From: Planctomycetota bacterium
GTDB taxonomy: Bacteria > Planctomycetota > B15-G4 > SIAN01
Direction: 5' to 3'
NCBI GenBank assembly: GCA_009691715.1
Contig: SIAN01000008.1
Span: forward strand, 44,851-108,850
Length of the DNA: 64,000 bases
Position numbers and translations under genes: made by a program. Each line of letters opens with the position of its first letter. Positions within the stretch are counted from its first letter, which is position 1. The notes under the pieces are model-generated. The model was given only the letters and a program-made list of their open reading frames with translations, had not been told where the DNA came from and made no database searches. Positions 33,948 to 42,722 of this stretch are shown piece after piece.

Positions 33948-35039
33948 TTACAGCGTGCGGACGAGCATGCGGTGGAAGGCGTGGACGCCAGCTTCGGCGG
34001 CGGGGGCATAGCGGCCACCGCGGTAGGTACGAGCGGCGAGGCCTTTCATCACTTGGAGGGCGGCGCGTTCGTCTTCGAGCTCGACTTGGACCAGGCCCGA
34101 GCCGGCGCCGCGATCGTGCAACTCGGGGCGCTCGACGAACGAATGGAAGCGGACGCGCGTGCGTGACGGACCGAGCGGCTCGACGACGTTGAGCGAGAGG
34201 CCCCACGGGTAGAGATTCAGCATCGTGGTCGGGAACAGCCAGAAGTAGAGCGCGGCGACTCGCCCGCGCGCGGCGTCCGGGTGGCCGGCCGGCAGCGCGA
34301 GCGCGGGCTCGCCGTCGGCAGCGATGCCGACCTGCAGCGTCGCGTGGTCGAAGTTGGCGTAGCCGTAGTTCTTCCAGTCGAGGCGTGCATTGAGAGCGGG
34401 ATGGAGGAACGGGATGTGGAGCCCTTCGAGGTAGTTCTCGACGTAGAGCGCAAAGTGAGCGTCGAACTCGAACGCCCGATCGAGCGTCGCGTCGCGCCGC
34501 CATTTGGCCGGCATACAGCTGCCCGCGCGCGCCTCGACCGGCGCGATCACGTCCTTCCACGGCGCCTCGGGCGCGAGCGACCCGAACAGCAGCCCGCGCC
34601 ACTCGACGAGCTCGAACCGCGTCAACGCCTCGTCTTCGCCCGGAAAACTGGCGACGCCCTCGAAACCAGGCGCACCCGTGCAGCGTCCATCGAGCGTGTA
34701 ACCGCGGCCGTGGTAGCCGCAGCGCAGCGCCTTGCCGGTTCCAGCCTGCTCCACCACGAGGTGCCCGCGGTGGGTGCAGGCGTTCGACAGCATTCGCAGC
34801 ACGCCGTCCGCGCCGCGCAGCAGCACGACCGGCTCATCGAGGCTGCCCGGCAGTAACGTGAATGGCCGCGCCGCGCCCGCCGCTTCGAGCCCATCCGCCG
34901 ATCCAAGGCAGTGCCAGCCGCGCCGCAGCGGCCCCGCGACCAGAGCCTTCCACCACGCAGGATCGCGATAGAGCTCGCGCGGTGGCATTCGCGCGCGCAA
35001 CAGATCGGGATCGATGTCGAGTCGGACCGTTTCGCTCAT
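33948..35039 (-). CDS. Rieske non-haem iron oxygenase, large-subunit type
   Basis: 363 residues from the ATG at 35039; the longer opening from 35096 would overlap the NYN gene. The N-terminal Rieske [2Fe-2S] domain has N-A-C-T-H-R-G-H and, 17-18 residues on, C-G-Y-H-G-R-G-Y. The catalytic domain contains Y-V-E-N-Y-L-E-G-L-H-I-P-F-L-H, the Asn/Glu-x-x-His-x4-His arrangement that binds mononuclear iron. These enzymes oxygenate or demethylate aromatic or quaternary-amine substrates using electrons from a separate reductase, which is not adjacent. The C-terminal half matches the SRPBCC ring-hydroxylating alpha-subunit fold. The substrate cannot be deduced. Confidence 0.87.
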   Translation of the reverse strand: MSETVRLDIDPDLLRARMPPRELYRDPAWWKALVAGPLRRGWHCLGSADGLEAAGAARPFTLLPGSLDEPVVLLRGADGVLRMLSNACTHRGHLVVEQAGTGKALRCGYHGRGYTLDGRCTGAPGFEGVASFPGEDEALTRFELVEWRGLLFGSLAPEAPWKDVIAPVEARAGSCMPAKWRRDATLDRAFEFDAHFALYVENYLEGLHIPFLHPALNARLDWKNYGYANFDHATLQVGIAADGEPALALPAGHPDAARGRVAALYFWLFPTTMLNLYPWGLSLNVVEPLGPSRTRVRFHSFVERPELHDRGAGSGLVQVELEDERAALQVMKGLAARTYRGGRYAPAAEAGVHAFHRMLVRTL

Positions 35040-35050
35040 CTCGGTGACCC

Positions 35051-35524
35051 TCAGCTCTCGCCCGGCTCGTCCGGTTTGCGCGGCTTCGCGAACCACGCCA
35101 TCCAGTCGTCAACCTCGCGCTTGGAGAGGGCGCGCGTGCCCGGCGGCGCGCGCGCCGCCACCGGCTTCAGCAGCTTCACGAACGCCGCCACCGTCATCGT
35201 CGCCACCCCCAATCGCGGCGCGTGGTCGAGCAGATCACGATCGTTGCTGACCAGCGTCACGCCGCGCAGGTCCTTGGCGCGTCGCACCTTGTCGAGCAGC
35301 AACTGGTCGGCGTTCTTCCCATCGCGTGAGAAGGCGACCTCGACGCGCCGCGGAACGCTCTCCGCAACGCCGTGGATCGCCTCGCGCGAATCGAACGCGA
35401 CGAACGCCTGCATGCCGACCGCGGCGATCCGCGCCAGCAGTTCCGCTCGCCGTTCGCGCAACGAAGCGCCCGCGCCGAGCTTGCCGCAGTGGATCACGTT
35501 GTAGCCGTCGACCCAGTAGCGCAT
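35051..35524 (-). CDS. NYN-domain (YacP-like) RNA-binding/nuclease protein
   Basis: 157 residues. The NYN (PIN-like) fold is evident: Y-W-V-D-G-Y-N-V-I-H at 3-12 with the first acidic residue, V-A-F-D-S-R-E in the middle, F-S-R-D-G-K-N-A-D-Q-L-L-L at about 65-77, and T-L-V-S-N-D-R-D-L at about 90-98 with the last acidic cluster. YacP/Rae1 homologues are ribosome-associated endoribonucleases. The C-terminal 40 residues are basic and Pro-rich. It is separated from the Rieske gene by 11 bp and could be co-transcribed, though a functional link is not obvious. It is divergent from the ATP-grasp gene. Confidence 0.83.
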   Translation of the reverse strand: MRYWVDGYNVIHCGKLGAGASLRERRAELLARIAAVGMQAFVAFDSREAIHGVAESVPRRVEVAFSRDGKNADQLLLDKVRRAKDLRGVTLVSNDRDLLDHAPRLGVATMTVAAFVKLLKPVAARAPPGTRALSKREVDDWMAWFAKPRKPDEPGES

Positions 35525-35561
35525 CGAAGCTCCCGTTCTGCAGAGCGTAGCGCGCCGGCTC

Positions 35562-35567
35562 TATGCT
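35562..35567 (+). promoter_or_regulatory. TATGCT -10-like box before the ATP-grasp gene
   Basis: TATGCT ends eight bases before the ATG at 35576, in the 51 bp gap between divergent genes. It parallels TATACT before the MFS gene and would give an almost leaderless message. No -35 element was identified with confidence. Confidence 0.35.
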
Positions 35568-35575
35568 CGGTCGCG

Positions 35576-36526
35576 ATGAACCCCGCTGACTCGCCGCTCT
35601 GCGCTTCGAAGCTCGACGTCGTGCTGCTGACGCAAGAGGCGTACGAAGCGCCGACCGACGCTTCGCCCTGGGTCCGCCAGGTCGTGCGCGAGGACACCTT
35701 CCTGCTCGACGCGTGCCGCGCCGTCGGACTGCGCGCCGAGCGCGTCGCATGGTCGAACCCGCGCTTCGACTGGCGCACGACCCGGAGCGCCTGCTTCCGC
35801 TCGACCTGGGACTATTTCCACCGGTTCGGCGAGTTCTCGGCCTGGCTCGACCGTGCGGCGGTTGCGACACGACTGATCAACGACGCCGCGACCGTCCGCT
35901 GGAACCTCGACAAGCGCTACCTGCTCGACCTCGCGCGCGCCGGCGTGCCGATCGTCCCCACCGAAGTACTCGAGCGCGGCAGCCGGCTCGAGCTGACGCG
36001 GCGACTCGACACCGCGCGCGCAGCCGTGGGCGCTGGCGCCGTCGCAACCGCGCTGATCATCAAGCCCGCCGTCTCCGGCGCCGCGCGTGAGACCTGGCGC
36101 GTCGACGCCGCGAACGTCACCGCCCTGACGCCCCACCTCGAACGACTCCTCGCCGCCGAATCACTGCTGGTCCAGCCGTTCCGTCATGAGATCGCCGAAT
36201 CGGGCGAACTCTCCCTGATCGTCATCGCCGGCCGTTTCTCCCACGCAGTGCGCAAGCTGCCGAAGTCGGGCGACTTCCGCGTGCAAGACGACCACGGCGG
36301 AACCGTCGCCACCCACGCCGCGACCACCGCGCAGATCGCTTTCGCCGAGCGCGCCGTCGCCGCCGCCCCGCGCCCGCCGCTCTACGCCCGCGTCGACTTC
36401 ATCGAGTCCGCGACCGGCCCCGAATTGATGGAGCTCGAGCTGATCGAGCCGGAGCTCTTCTTCCGTTTCCGGCCGGAGGCCGCGATCGAACTCGCGCGCG
36501 CGATCGCGGCGGTGCTGGATCGCTGA
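35576..36526 (+). CDS. ATP-grasp domain ligase-like protein
   Basis: 316 residues from the ATG at 35576. The N-terminal third is a Rossmann-like preATP-grasp domain with F-R-S-T-W-D-Y. The ATP-grasp core follows: N-L-D-K-R-Y-L-L-D-L, I-I-K-P-A-V-S-G-A, L-V-Q-P-F (ATP clamp and adenine contacts), then R-V-D-F-I and M-E-L-E-L-I-E-P-E-L-F-F with metal-binding acidic residues near the C-terminus. Such enzymes join a carboxylate to an amine or thiol at the cost of ATP. This subgroup resembles glutathione-synthetase-like proteins and cycloserine-pathway DcsG; the substrate is unknown. It runs convergent with the broken membrane-protein gene downstream. Confidence 0.8.
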   Translation: MNPADSPLCASKLDVVLLTQEAYEAPTDASPWVRQVVREDTFLLDACRAVGLRAERVAWSNPRFDWRTTRSACFRSTWDYFHRFGEFSAWLDRAAVATRLINDAATVRWNLDKRYLLDLARAGVPIVPTEVLERGSRLELTRRLDTARAAVGAGAVATALIIKPAVSGAARETWRVDAANVTALTPHLERLLAAESLLVQPFRHEIAESGELSLIVIAGRFSHAVRKLPKSGDFRVQDDHGGTVATHAATTAQIAFAERAVAAAPRPPLYARVDFIESATGPELMELELIEPELFFRFRPEAAIELARAIAAVLDR

Positions 36527-36566
36527 TCGAGGATCAGCTGAGCGGCGGCCCAGAAGCTGGCTGCTG

Positions 36567-37207
36567 TCACGTGTTCCAGAGCCATGCGACGCCAATGGCG
36601 AGGTTCGGCAAGGCGAGCAGGACGTAGACCCACGACGAGGCGAGCGGGCCGCGGGCGTCCTGGCGGCGGAAATGCGCGTTGAGCGGCGCGGCCATCTGCC
36701 GAAGGAACTGCGCCGACACGGCGTCACGGCGTCACGGCCATAGAGATGGGCAACTCCGATCGAGCCGTGCAACGCCACCTCGATCGTCGCGTCGCGATCG
36801 ACGATGCGCACCGCACCGAGCTGCACCTCGTGCTTCCACCCGAGCGCCGCGCACGCCGCGGCGATCCCCTCCGTCAGCGTGGCGCGATCGATGACGAAGC
36901 CGATGATCCCGCGGCGGTACGGGAGCAACAGCAGCAACGGCACGACCACGGCTGTGACGACATCGACGCTCTGCGGGATCGCGAACGACAGGAATGCCCC
37001 GGCGGTCCGACCGCCTTACTCGAGGAATCCCGCGAAGAGCACCACGACGAACACCGCCGGATGCGCCGCGACGAACCCGAAGAAGAGGCGGCAGCTGCAA
37101 ACGAACGGACGGCGCCGAATCAGGCCGCGAATCCCGACCGCCAGCATCGCGAGGGAAAGCGACAGGACTCCCACCGCGACGAGCCGGCCGAGCACGACGT
37201 CGAACAT
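36567..37207 (-). pseudogene. Membrane protein inactivated by nonsense codon and 8 bp duplication
   Basis: From ATG 37207 the frame gives two hydrophobic helices ending V-V-V-L-F-A-G-F-L-E, then a TAA at 37016-37018. The same frame continues with plausible protein (A-F-L-S-F-A-I-P-Q-S-V-D-V-V, then L-L-L-L-L-P-Y-R-R-G-I-I-G-F-V-I-D) until the tandem duplication GGCGTCAC/GGCGTCAC at 36720-36735. Removing one 8 bp copy restores the frame and yields V-S-A-Q-F-L-R-Q-M ... W-V-Y-V-L-L-A-L-P-N-L-A-I-G ending at the TGA at 36567-36569. The original would be about 210 residues with four helices. No family was recognised. Two independent lesions argue for a true pseudogene. Confidence 0.7.
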
Positions 37208-37244
37208 GACGGGCACCCCAGAGGCAGAGCTAGCGGCCAAGTCT

Positions 37245-37730
37245 CTATCGCGGGCAGTGGTCGCGGTCACGGCGGCGGAACTCCTCCGCCCGCAGCTCCC
37301 GGACCCGCAGCAGGTGGTGGTCGTCGTGCTCGGCGACGAGCTTCGCGCGCCGCTCCGCCAGTTCGTCGAGCGTCGCTCGCAACGGCCGCTGCTGATGGCG
37401 CGCCGCAGCGGCCTGGAACCGCGCCGGAAGCGCCGCCGTGAAAGTCGCGCGTCCCTGCCGCAGGTCCTCCAGCCGCTCGTGCCAGAGCTCCTCGACGTCC
37501 GAGAGATGGCCGACGTTCTGCGCGATCGACCACTTGCCGCCGAAGCTCCGATGGGCGATCGCGTCGTCGACTCCATCGAGCAGCAGGTCCAGCCGCGGAA
37601 CGACGCCGCAGAGCCGCTCGACGAAGTCGGCGACCATCCACGGTGGATGCACGAAAGCGAACTTGCGCTGCGCCCACGGCGGACGCACGAGCGGGTCGGG
37701 CCCCGATGGCGTCGCGTCGGGCGAGGTCAC
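37245..37730 (-). CDS. DinB-superfamily protein
   Basis: 161 residues from the GTG at 37730, which overlaps the upstream TGA as GTGA; longer openings read shadow sequence. A four-helix DinB/YfiT-like fold is indicated by W-S-I-A-Q-N-V-G-H-L-S-D-V-E-E-L-W-H with the first metal-binding His. E-H-D-D-H-H-L-L-R-V-R-E-L then supplies the other histidines near the C-terminus. Members bind a divalent metal; some are thiol-transferases using bacillithiol or mycothiol, many are uncharacterised. It looks intact although the genes on both sides are broken. It ends 37 bp before the start of the pseudogene at 37207. Confidence 0.78.
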   Translation of the reverse strand: MTSPDATPSGPDPLVRPPWAQRKFAFVHPPWMVADFVERLCGVVPRLDLLLDGVDDAIAHRSFGGKWSIAQNVGHLSDVEELWHERLEDLRQGRATFTAALPARFQAAAARHQQRPLRATLDELAERRAKLVAEHDDHHLLRVRELRAEEFRRRDRDHCPR

Positions 37731-38311
37731 TTCGCCGCCACCGCCCCCGCCGCCGGCCATGCGCAATCGCCGAGGCGCGTGAGCGTCATCTCGAGGATCT
37801 TGCGCGGCGGCTGGCCGGGGACGATGCGTTCGCCGATCTCGCGCCACGATTCGCCTTCGATCGTCACGCTGTAGCGAATCGTCGCCGGGCCGGCCGAAAG
37901 CTCCCACTGGAAGCCGCTGGTGGTGAGCTTCACCGGGAAGTCGCCGCTGCGGCCCATCGCGTAGGAGCGCATGGAGAGCGCCTTCTGGTCGGGATCGAAC
38001 GAGAGGATCGCGAACGCGTTGAACGCGAGCGAACCATCGGCCTCGTAGCCGCGGCCTTCAATGAGGCGCACGCTGCCATCGAGCATCGGTCCGACCCGCT
38101 CGGTCTGCGTCAGTTCGTGGCGCAAGCCATCGGGTTGAAGCGTCTAAGCGTCGCCGCGCCATTCGCCGTCGAGCACGGCGAACGAGTCGAGCGCCTCGCG
38201 CTGCGCGCGGACGCGCGCTCCGACGTCGGGCGCTCCCTGGAGTCGGGCAATGCCCCACGCGGAGGCAGCCAGTATCGCGCCCACGAACAACGACATCACG
38301 ATCCGGTTCAT
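37727..38311 (-). pseudogene. Secreted DUF1579-like protein with in-frame TAG
   Basis: The ATG at 38311 starts a signal-anchor-like N-terminus (M-S-L-F-V-G-A-I-L-A-A-S-A-W-G) followed by F-A-V-L-D-G-E-W-R-G-D-A. A TAG at 38144-38146 follows. The same frame continues without interruption through T-L-Q-P-D-G-L-R-H-E-L-T-Q-T-E-R-V-G-P-M-L-D-G-S to the TGA at 37727-37729. The L-x-G-x-W-x-G start and G-x-G-Y-x-x-D-G-S motif suit DUF1579. A single TGG-to-TAG change, restoring Trp, would give a complete protein of 194 codons. An internal start could in principle yield a 132-residue fragment. It is coupled by GTGA overlap to the DinB gene. Confidence 0.65.
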
Positions 38312-38362
38312 CGGTCAGGACTCCTCACCGTGATCGTTGCGATCGCGACGATCGCTCGCGCC

Positions 38363-39175
38363 TCACTTGCGCCGGAACTCGAGCACGTAGTTCTCCTGCA
38401 GGAACGTCTCGCGGCGCACCTGCTCGAACCCGGCGGCCTCGATCTCGGCGCGCACCGTCTCCTCGCCGGCGCGCACGTGGCCCATGACGAAGTCGCTCGA
38501 CTTGCCGGCGATCTTGTGGAAGTCGACGATCACGAATCGGCCACCCGGAACGAGCGCGGCGTGGATCGAGGCGAGCGTCGCGGCGGGGTTCTCGAAGTGG
38601 TGGTAGGTGTCGCAGGCGAAGACGACGTCGATGCTCGCTGGCGGCAGGTGGGTCGAGGTCTGGTCGCAGAGCAGGGTCGTGACATTCGGCAGCGATTCGA
38701 GCAGCGCGCGCTGCCGCACGTGCTCGAGGAACAGCGGCGCGATGTCGACGGCGATCACCTTGCCGGCGGGGCCGACCGCGAGCGCGAAGTAGGGCTCGAA
38801 CAGGCCGGTGCCGCAGCCGATGTCGGCGACGCGATCGCACGGCCGCAGTCGCACGGTGTCGGCGATCGCGACCCGCTGCGCGAAGATCTCGCGACTCTCC
38901 CGCTCGAACTTGGCGACGAAGGAGGCAACCTCCTTCATCTCGCTGAACTGCTTGTTGATCGCAGGGACGTCGACGGCACCGGTCGGCGCACCGACGGGCG
39001 CGACGACCGATGAGGCCGGGGTGGGATCCCCCGGCATCCCGGGCGCACCCGGCGAACCGGCACTGCCGGGCGACCCGGGAGAGCCAGGCCCACCCGGCGC
39101 ACTCGACTCGCTCGCGCAGGAGTTGCCGAGCGCGATCCCGATCAGCGCGACGAGCAGGATCTTGGTTCGCGTCAT
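38363..39175 (-). CDS. Secreted class I SAM-dependent methyltransferase with collagen-like stalk
   Basis: 270 residues from the ATG at 39175 (an ATG at 39187 is also in frame). A hydrophobic N-terminus (I-L-L-V-A-L-I-G-I-A-L-G-N-S-C) could be a lipoprotein signal with Cys20, though the lipobox is imperfect. Residues 28-51 are eight Gly-X-Pro/Ala triplets, a collagen-like stalk. The methyltransferase domain follows: V-A-D-I-G-C-G-T-G-L-F-E-P at about 119-131, V-I-A-V-D-I-A at about 146-152, F-A-C-D-T-Y-H-H-F, and G-G-R-F-V-I-V-D-F-H. All SAM-binding motifs look intact. Export of a SAM enzyme is unusual since SAM is cytoplasmic. It lies 98 bp downstream of the HCR-like operon on the same strand. 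Confidence 0.8.
   Translation of the reverse strand: MTRTKILLVALIGIALGNSCASESSAPGGPGSPGSPGSAGSPGAPGMPGDPTPASSVVAPVGAPTGAVDVPAINKQFSEMKEVASFVAKFERESREIFAQRVAIADTVRLRPCDRVADIGCGTGLFEPYFALAVGPAGKVIAVDIAPLFLEHVRQRALLESLPNVTTLLCDQTSTHLPPASIDVVFACDTYHHFENPAATLASIHAALVPGGRFVIVDFHKIAGKSSDFVMGHVRAGEETVRAEIEAAGFEQVRRETFLQENYVLEFRRK
39023..39094 (-). repeat. Collagen-like Gly-X-Y coding stretch
   Basis: Eight consecutive triplets G-G-P, G-S-P, G-S-P, G-S-A, G-S-P, G-A-P, G-M-P and G-D-P are encoded between the signal sequence and the methyltransferase domain. The codons vary (GGC, GGG, GGT, GGA), so the repeat is maintained at the protein level rather than being a fresh DNA duplication. Confidence 0.85.
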
Positions 39176-39273
39176 CGTCGACTCCATTCGCGCAGCCCCT
39201 ACGCGCCCCCGCCAATCCGACACTCGCCGCGAACGCCGTCGATGGGAGCGCGAAGGAATCACGGCACGAGCCA

Positions 39274-40305
39274 TCAGACCGCCGTGGCTGCCCCCGCCGC
39301 CTTCGCCGCCAGGAACGCACGCTTCACGAAGACCGGCACCATCTGCCGTCGCCATGCGGCGTCGCCGTCGATGTTGGTGAGAGGGACCGTGACCTTCTGC
39401 GCCCGTTCGCCGAGACGGGCGAGAAGCGCGAGGTCGTCGGCACGGCCGCCGCGCGCGAGTTCGGCGATGCCGGAGATCAGGCGGGGCGTCGCGGCGATCG
39501 CGCTCACCACGAGGGTCGCGTCGTCGATCGCGCCGGCCGCATCGGTGGTGAACGCGGCGGCGACCGAGAGCTTCGGGAAGTCGATCGAGGCGCGGGCGCG
39601 CAACTTGGCGTAGCCCGACCAGGTGGCGCCACCGGTGAAACGCGGTGCCGGAACGCGCACCTGCGCCAGCAGTTCGTCGGGTTCGAGCCGCTGGTTGAAG
39701 ATGCCGTCGGGCTTGTAGAAATCGCGGATCGCGACGGTGCGTGCGCCACGGGCGCTGCGGATCACCAGCGTCGCGTCGAGCGCACAGAGCATCGTCGCGG
39801 TGTCGTTGCTGGCAGCGGCGACGCAGCTCTTGCCGCCTTCCACCACATGGCACGCGGTCCCGTCCTTCTTGAGGCAGAAACCGAGGCTCTTCCTCCAGAA
39901 GTGGGTCTGGTTGATCCAGACGCAGCGCGTGTCGAGGCAGACGTTGCCGCCGAGCGTGCCCATCGTCCGCTGCGTCGGCCCCGCGACCGCGTGCGCCGCC
40001 TGCGCGAGTCCGGGCGCGTGCGCGATGACGAGCGGGTGGCTCTCGATCTCCTCGAGTGTCGTCATCGCCCCGATCGCGAGCGTGCCGTCTTCCTGGTTGT
40101 CGCGCTCAATCGCGACGCCGCGCAGCTCGGCGAGGTCCGCGAGGCCGATCACGATCTCCGGCTGGTAAAGGCCGTGCTTCAGGTTCGGCATCACGTCGGT
40201 GCCGCCGGCGATCAGCTTCGCGTTGCGGCCGTGCTTCGCCAGGAGACCGAGCGCCTCGTCGACGCTCTGCGGCTTCACGAAGTCGAACGGTTGGAGCCGC
40301 AGCAT
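39274..40305 (-). CDS. 4-hydroxybenzoyl-CoA reductase-like FAD/[4Fe-4S] (beta) subunit
   Basis: 343 residues. The FAD-binding motif A-G-G-T-D-V-M-P is at 33-40 and T-L-G-G-N-V-C at 117-123. The loop after it carries Cys128, Cys144, Cys152 and Cys161, with spacings of 16, 8 and 9. As I recall, this is exactly the spacing of the [4Fe-4S] ligands of Thauera HcrB, so the extra cluster is very likely present. The surrounding C-L-D-T-R-C and C-L-K-K-D-G-T-A-C-H also match. The subunit links FAD with the low-potential cluster for reductive or oxidative chemistry at the Mo site. Its ATG overlaps the large-subunit stop by one base, so the three genes form an operon. Confidence 0.87.
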   Translation of the reverse strand: MLRLQPFDFVKPQSVDEALGLLAKHGRNAKLIAGGTDVMPNLKHGLYQPEIVIGLADLAELRGVAIERDNQEDGTLAIGAMTTLEEIESHPLVIAHAPGLAQAAHAVAGPTQRTMGTLGGNVCLDTRCVWINQTHFWRKSLGFCLKKDGTACHVVEGGKSCVAAASNDTATMLCALDATLVIRSARGARTVAIRDFYKPDGIFNQRLEPDELLAQVRVPAPRFTGGATWSGYAKLRARASIDFPKLSVAAAFTTDAAGAIDDATLVVSAIAATPRLISGIAELARGGRADDLALLARLGERAQKVTVPLTNIDGDAAWRRQMVPVFVKRAFLAAKAAGAATAV

Positions 40306-42722
40306 CAGTGAGCCGCTCCATTGCCCGAGGCGCCGTTGCGAGCGCCGCCGCTCGCCGCCTTCTGCGCCTGCAGCGCCGCGAGCACTTTCGCCGGCGTGAA
40401 CGGCAGCTTGGTGAGCCAGATGCCACAGGCATCGTGGATCGCGTTCGCGATCGCCGGGATGGTCGGATGGAGCGGCCCCTCGCCCGCCTCCTTTGCGCCG
40501 TAAGGCCCCTCGGGATCGAGCGACTCGACGATCGAGGCGTGGAACTCGGGGCAGTCCATCGAAGTCGGGATCGTGTAGTCGAGCAGGTTCGGCCGCGCGT
40601 GCAGGCCGAAGCGGTTCACGTCGTGATCCTCGAGGAAGACCTCGCCGAAGCCCATGTAGGCGCTGCCTTCGATCTGCCCCTCGACCAGCACTGGCGCCAG
40701 CGCGCGGCCGCAGTCGTGCGCGGTCCAGATGTGCGGCACCGTGACGATTCCGGTCTCCTCGTCGACCTCGACCTCGGCCACGCACGCGGTGTACGAGTAG
40801 GCGGGCGACGCGCCGATCGTGCCGCCGCGGTAGTCGCCGCCGAGATTCGGCGTGTTGTAAGAACCGGTCGTGCCGAGCGTCTCGAGCCGGGCTTCGGTGA
40901 TTTGGAACGCCTTGGCGCTCGAGATCGCCTTGCTGCGATCGTCGCGATCGAAGGCGAAGCCGCCGGCCAGCAGCACGCGCTCCGCCTCGATCCCCCACTC
41001 GGCCGCGACCGCCGCCTGCACCTGCGTGCGCAGCTTCCTCGCCGCGTGGATCGCGGCGTTGCCGACCATGAAGGTGATGCGCGAGCTGTAGGCGCCGAGG
41101 TCGACCGGGCAGAGATCGCTGTCGGCCGCGACCACGCGCACGTCCTCGACCCGCATGCCGAGCTCTTCCGCAACGATGTAGGCCGCGACCGAGTTGCTGC
41201 CTTGGCCGATGTCGCTCGCGCCGCTGAACACGGTCACGAGGCCGCTGCGGTCGACCTTGATCTGGATCCCGGCTTGCGGCATGTCGTTCGGGTAGATGCA
41301 GTAGTTGGTGCCGCTGATGTACATCGAGCCGGCAACGCCGAGCCCGCGACCGCGCCCGAGCTTCCCGCGCCGCGCCTTCCAGCCGCTCGCGACCTCGACC
41401 TGGTTCAGGCATTGGTCGAAGCCGTTGCTGGTCACGCGCTGGCCGTTCACCGTCGTCGTGTAGGCGCCTTGGAAGTTCCGTCGTCGAACCTCGATCGGAT
41501 CGATCCCCGCCTTTTCCGCCAGCCGGTCGATCTGCACTTCGAGCGCGAACCGCGGCTGCACCGAGCCGTGCCCGCGCTTGGGCCCGCACGGCGGCTTGTT
41601 GGTGAAGACGCGCGTCGAATGGAAGCGGTAAGTCGGGAGGTGGTGCGGCCCGGTCAGGAGCTGTCCGGCGTAGTAGGTCGTGACCAGCCCGAAGCTCGAG
41701 TAGGCGCCGCCGTCGATCAGGATCTTGCTGTCGACCGCGGTCAGTTTCCCGTCCTTGGTCATGCCGGTCTTGAAGTGCATCGCCATCGGATGGCGACCGC
41801 GATGGGCGTAGAACTCCTCCTCGCGCGTGTAGAGGAACTTCACCGGCCGGCGCGTCTTCATCGCCAGCTTGGCGGCGCAGAACTCGAGGCTGAACGGATC
41901 GCTCTTGCCGCCGAACGCGCCGCCGAGGCAGGGCTGGATCACGCGGATCTGCGGCGCCGGCAGGTCGAGCACCTTCGCCAACTCGCGATGCACGTAATGC
42001 GGGATCTGCGTCGCCGACCACAACGTGAGCACGCCGTCCGAGCCGAAGCGCGCCAGCGCGACGTGGGTCTCGATCGGCGCATGCGCGGTGCCGTGGAAGA
42101 AGTAGTCGTCCTCGACGATGAAGTCCGACTTCGCGAACGCCGCCGCGAGATCGCCGAACTCGAGCTTCACTTCCTTGGTGACGTTGCCGTGCTTGTTGCC
42201 TTCGTGGATCAGCACGTCTTTGCGAGCGAGTGCCTCCGCCGGATCGAACAGCGCCGGCAGCAACTCGTACTCGACCTCGATCAACTGGATCGCGCGCTCC
42301 GCCGTCTCCTCGTCGACCGCCGCGACCGCCGCGACCGGATCGCCGATGAAGCGCACCTTGTCGATGCAGAGCGCCGTCTCGTCGGGCGTCCACGGAATCA
42401 CGCCGAAGCGCGCCGGCATCTCCGCGCCGGTCACGACACCGAAGACGCCGTCGAGCGCCTCGGCCTTCTTGGTGTCGATCCGCTTGATCCGCGCATGCGC
42501 ATGCGGGCTGCGCAGCGTCTTGCCGTGGAGCATCCCGGGCAGCGCGAGGTCGTCGGTGTAGAGCGCCTCGCCGGTCGCCTTCGCGGCGCCGTCGACCTTG
42601 CGCATCCGCTTGCCGATCACCTCGAACCGCTCGCCCGGCGGCTGCGGACCGAACGTCCGGTTCGGCGAGCGGACGTGCTCCAGCGAATCGGTGCGATCGC
42701 CGGCTGGCTTGGCGGCGCTCAT
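40305..42722 (-). CDS. 4-hydroxybenzoyl-CoA reductase-like molybdopterin (alpha) subunit
   Basis: 805 residues from the ATG at 42722, which overlaps the 2Fe-2S gene's stop as ATGA. The N-terminal domain contains G-E-A-L-Y-T-D-D-L and S-P-H-A-H-A-R-I. Mo-pterin motifs G-G-A-F-G-G-K-S at about 265-272 and G-Q-G-S-N-S-V-A follow, and the C-terminal G-P-Y-G-A-K-E-A-G-E-G holds the catalytic Glu. Length and plan fit the alpha subunit of 4-hydroxybenzoyl-CoA reductase and related CoA-ester or aldehyde hydroxylases. Other substrates in the xanthine oxidase superfamily cannot be excluded. Without a Tat signal in the operon, this enzyme should be cytoplasmic. Confidence 0.88.
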   Translation of the reverse strand: MSAAKPAGDRTDSLEHVRSPNRTFGPQPPGERFEVIGKRMRKVDGAAKATGEALYTDDLALPGMLHGKTLRSPHAHARIKRIDTKKAEALDGVFGVVTGAEMPARFGVIPWTPDETALCIDKVRFIGDPVAAVAAVDEETAERAIQLIEVEYELLPALFDPAEALARKDVLIHEGNKHGNVTKEVKLEFGDLAAAFAKSDFIVEDDYFFHGTAHAPIETHVALARFGSDGVLTLWSATQIPHYVHRELAKVLDLPAPQIRVIQPCLGGAFGGKSDPFSLEFCAAKLAMKTRRPVKFLYTREEEFYAHRGRHPMAMHFKTGMTKDGKLTAVDSKILIDGGAYSSFGLVTTYYAGQLLTGPHHLPTYRFHSTRVFTNKPPCGPKRGHGSVQPRFALEVQIDRLAEKAGIDPIEVRRRNFQGAYTTTVNGQRVTSNGFDQCLNQVEVASGWKARRGKLGRGRGLGVAGSMYISGTNYCIYPNDMPQAGIQIKVDRSGLVTVFSGASDIGQGSNSVAAYIVAEELGMRVEDVRVVAADSDLCPVDLGAYSSRITFMVGNAAIHAARKLRTQVQAAVAAEWGIEAERVLLAGGFAFDRDDRSKAISSAKAFQITEARLETLGTTGSYNTPNLGGDYRGGTIGASPAYSYTACVAEVEVDEETGIVTVPHIWTAHDCGRALAPVLVEGQIEGSAYMGFGEVFLEDHDVNRFGLHARPNLLDYTIPTSMDCPEFHASIVESLDPEGPYGAKEAGEGPLHPTIPAIANAIHDACGIWLTKLPFTPAKVLAALQAQKAASGGARNGASGNGAAH

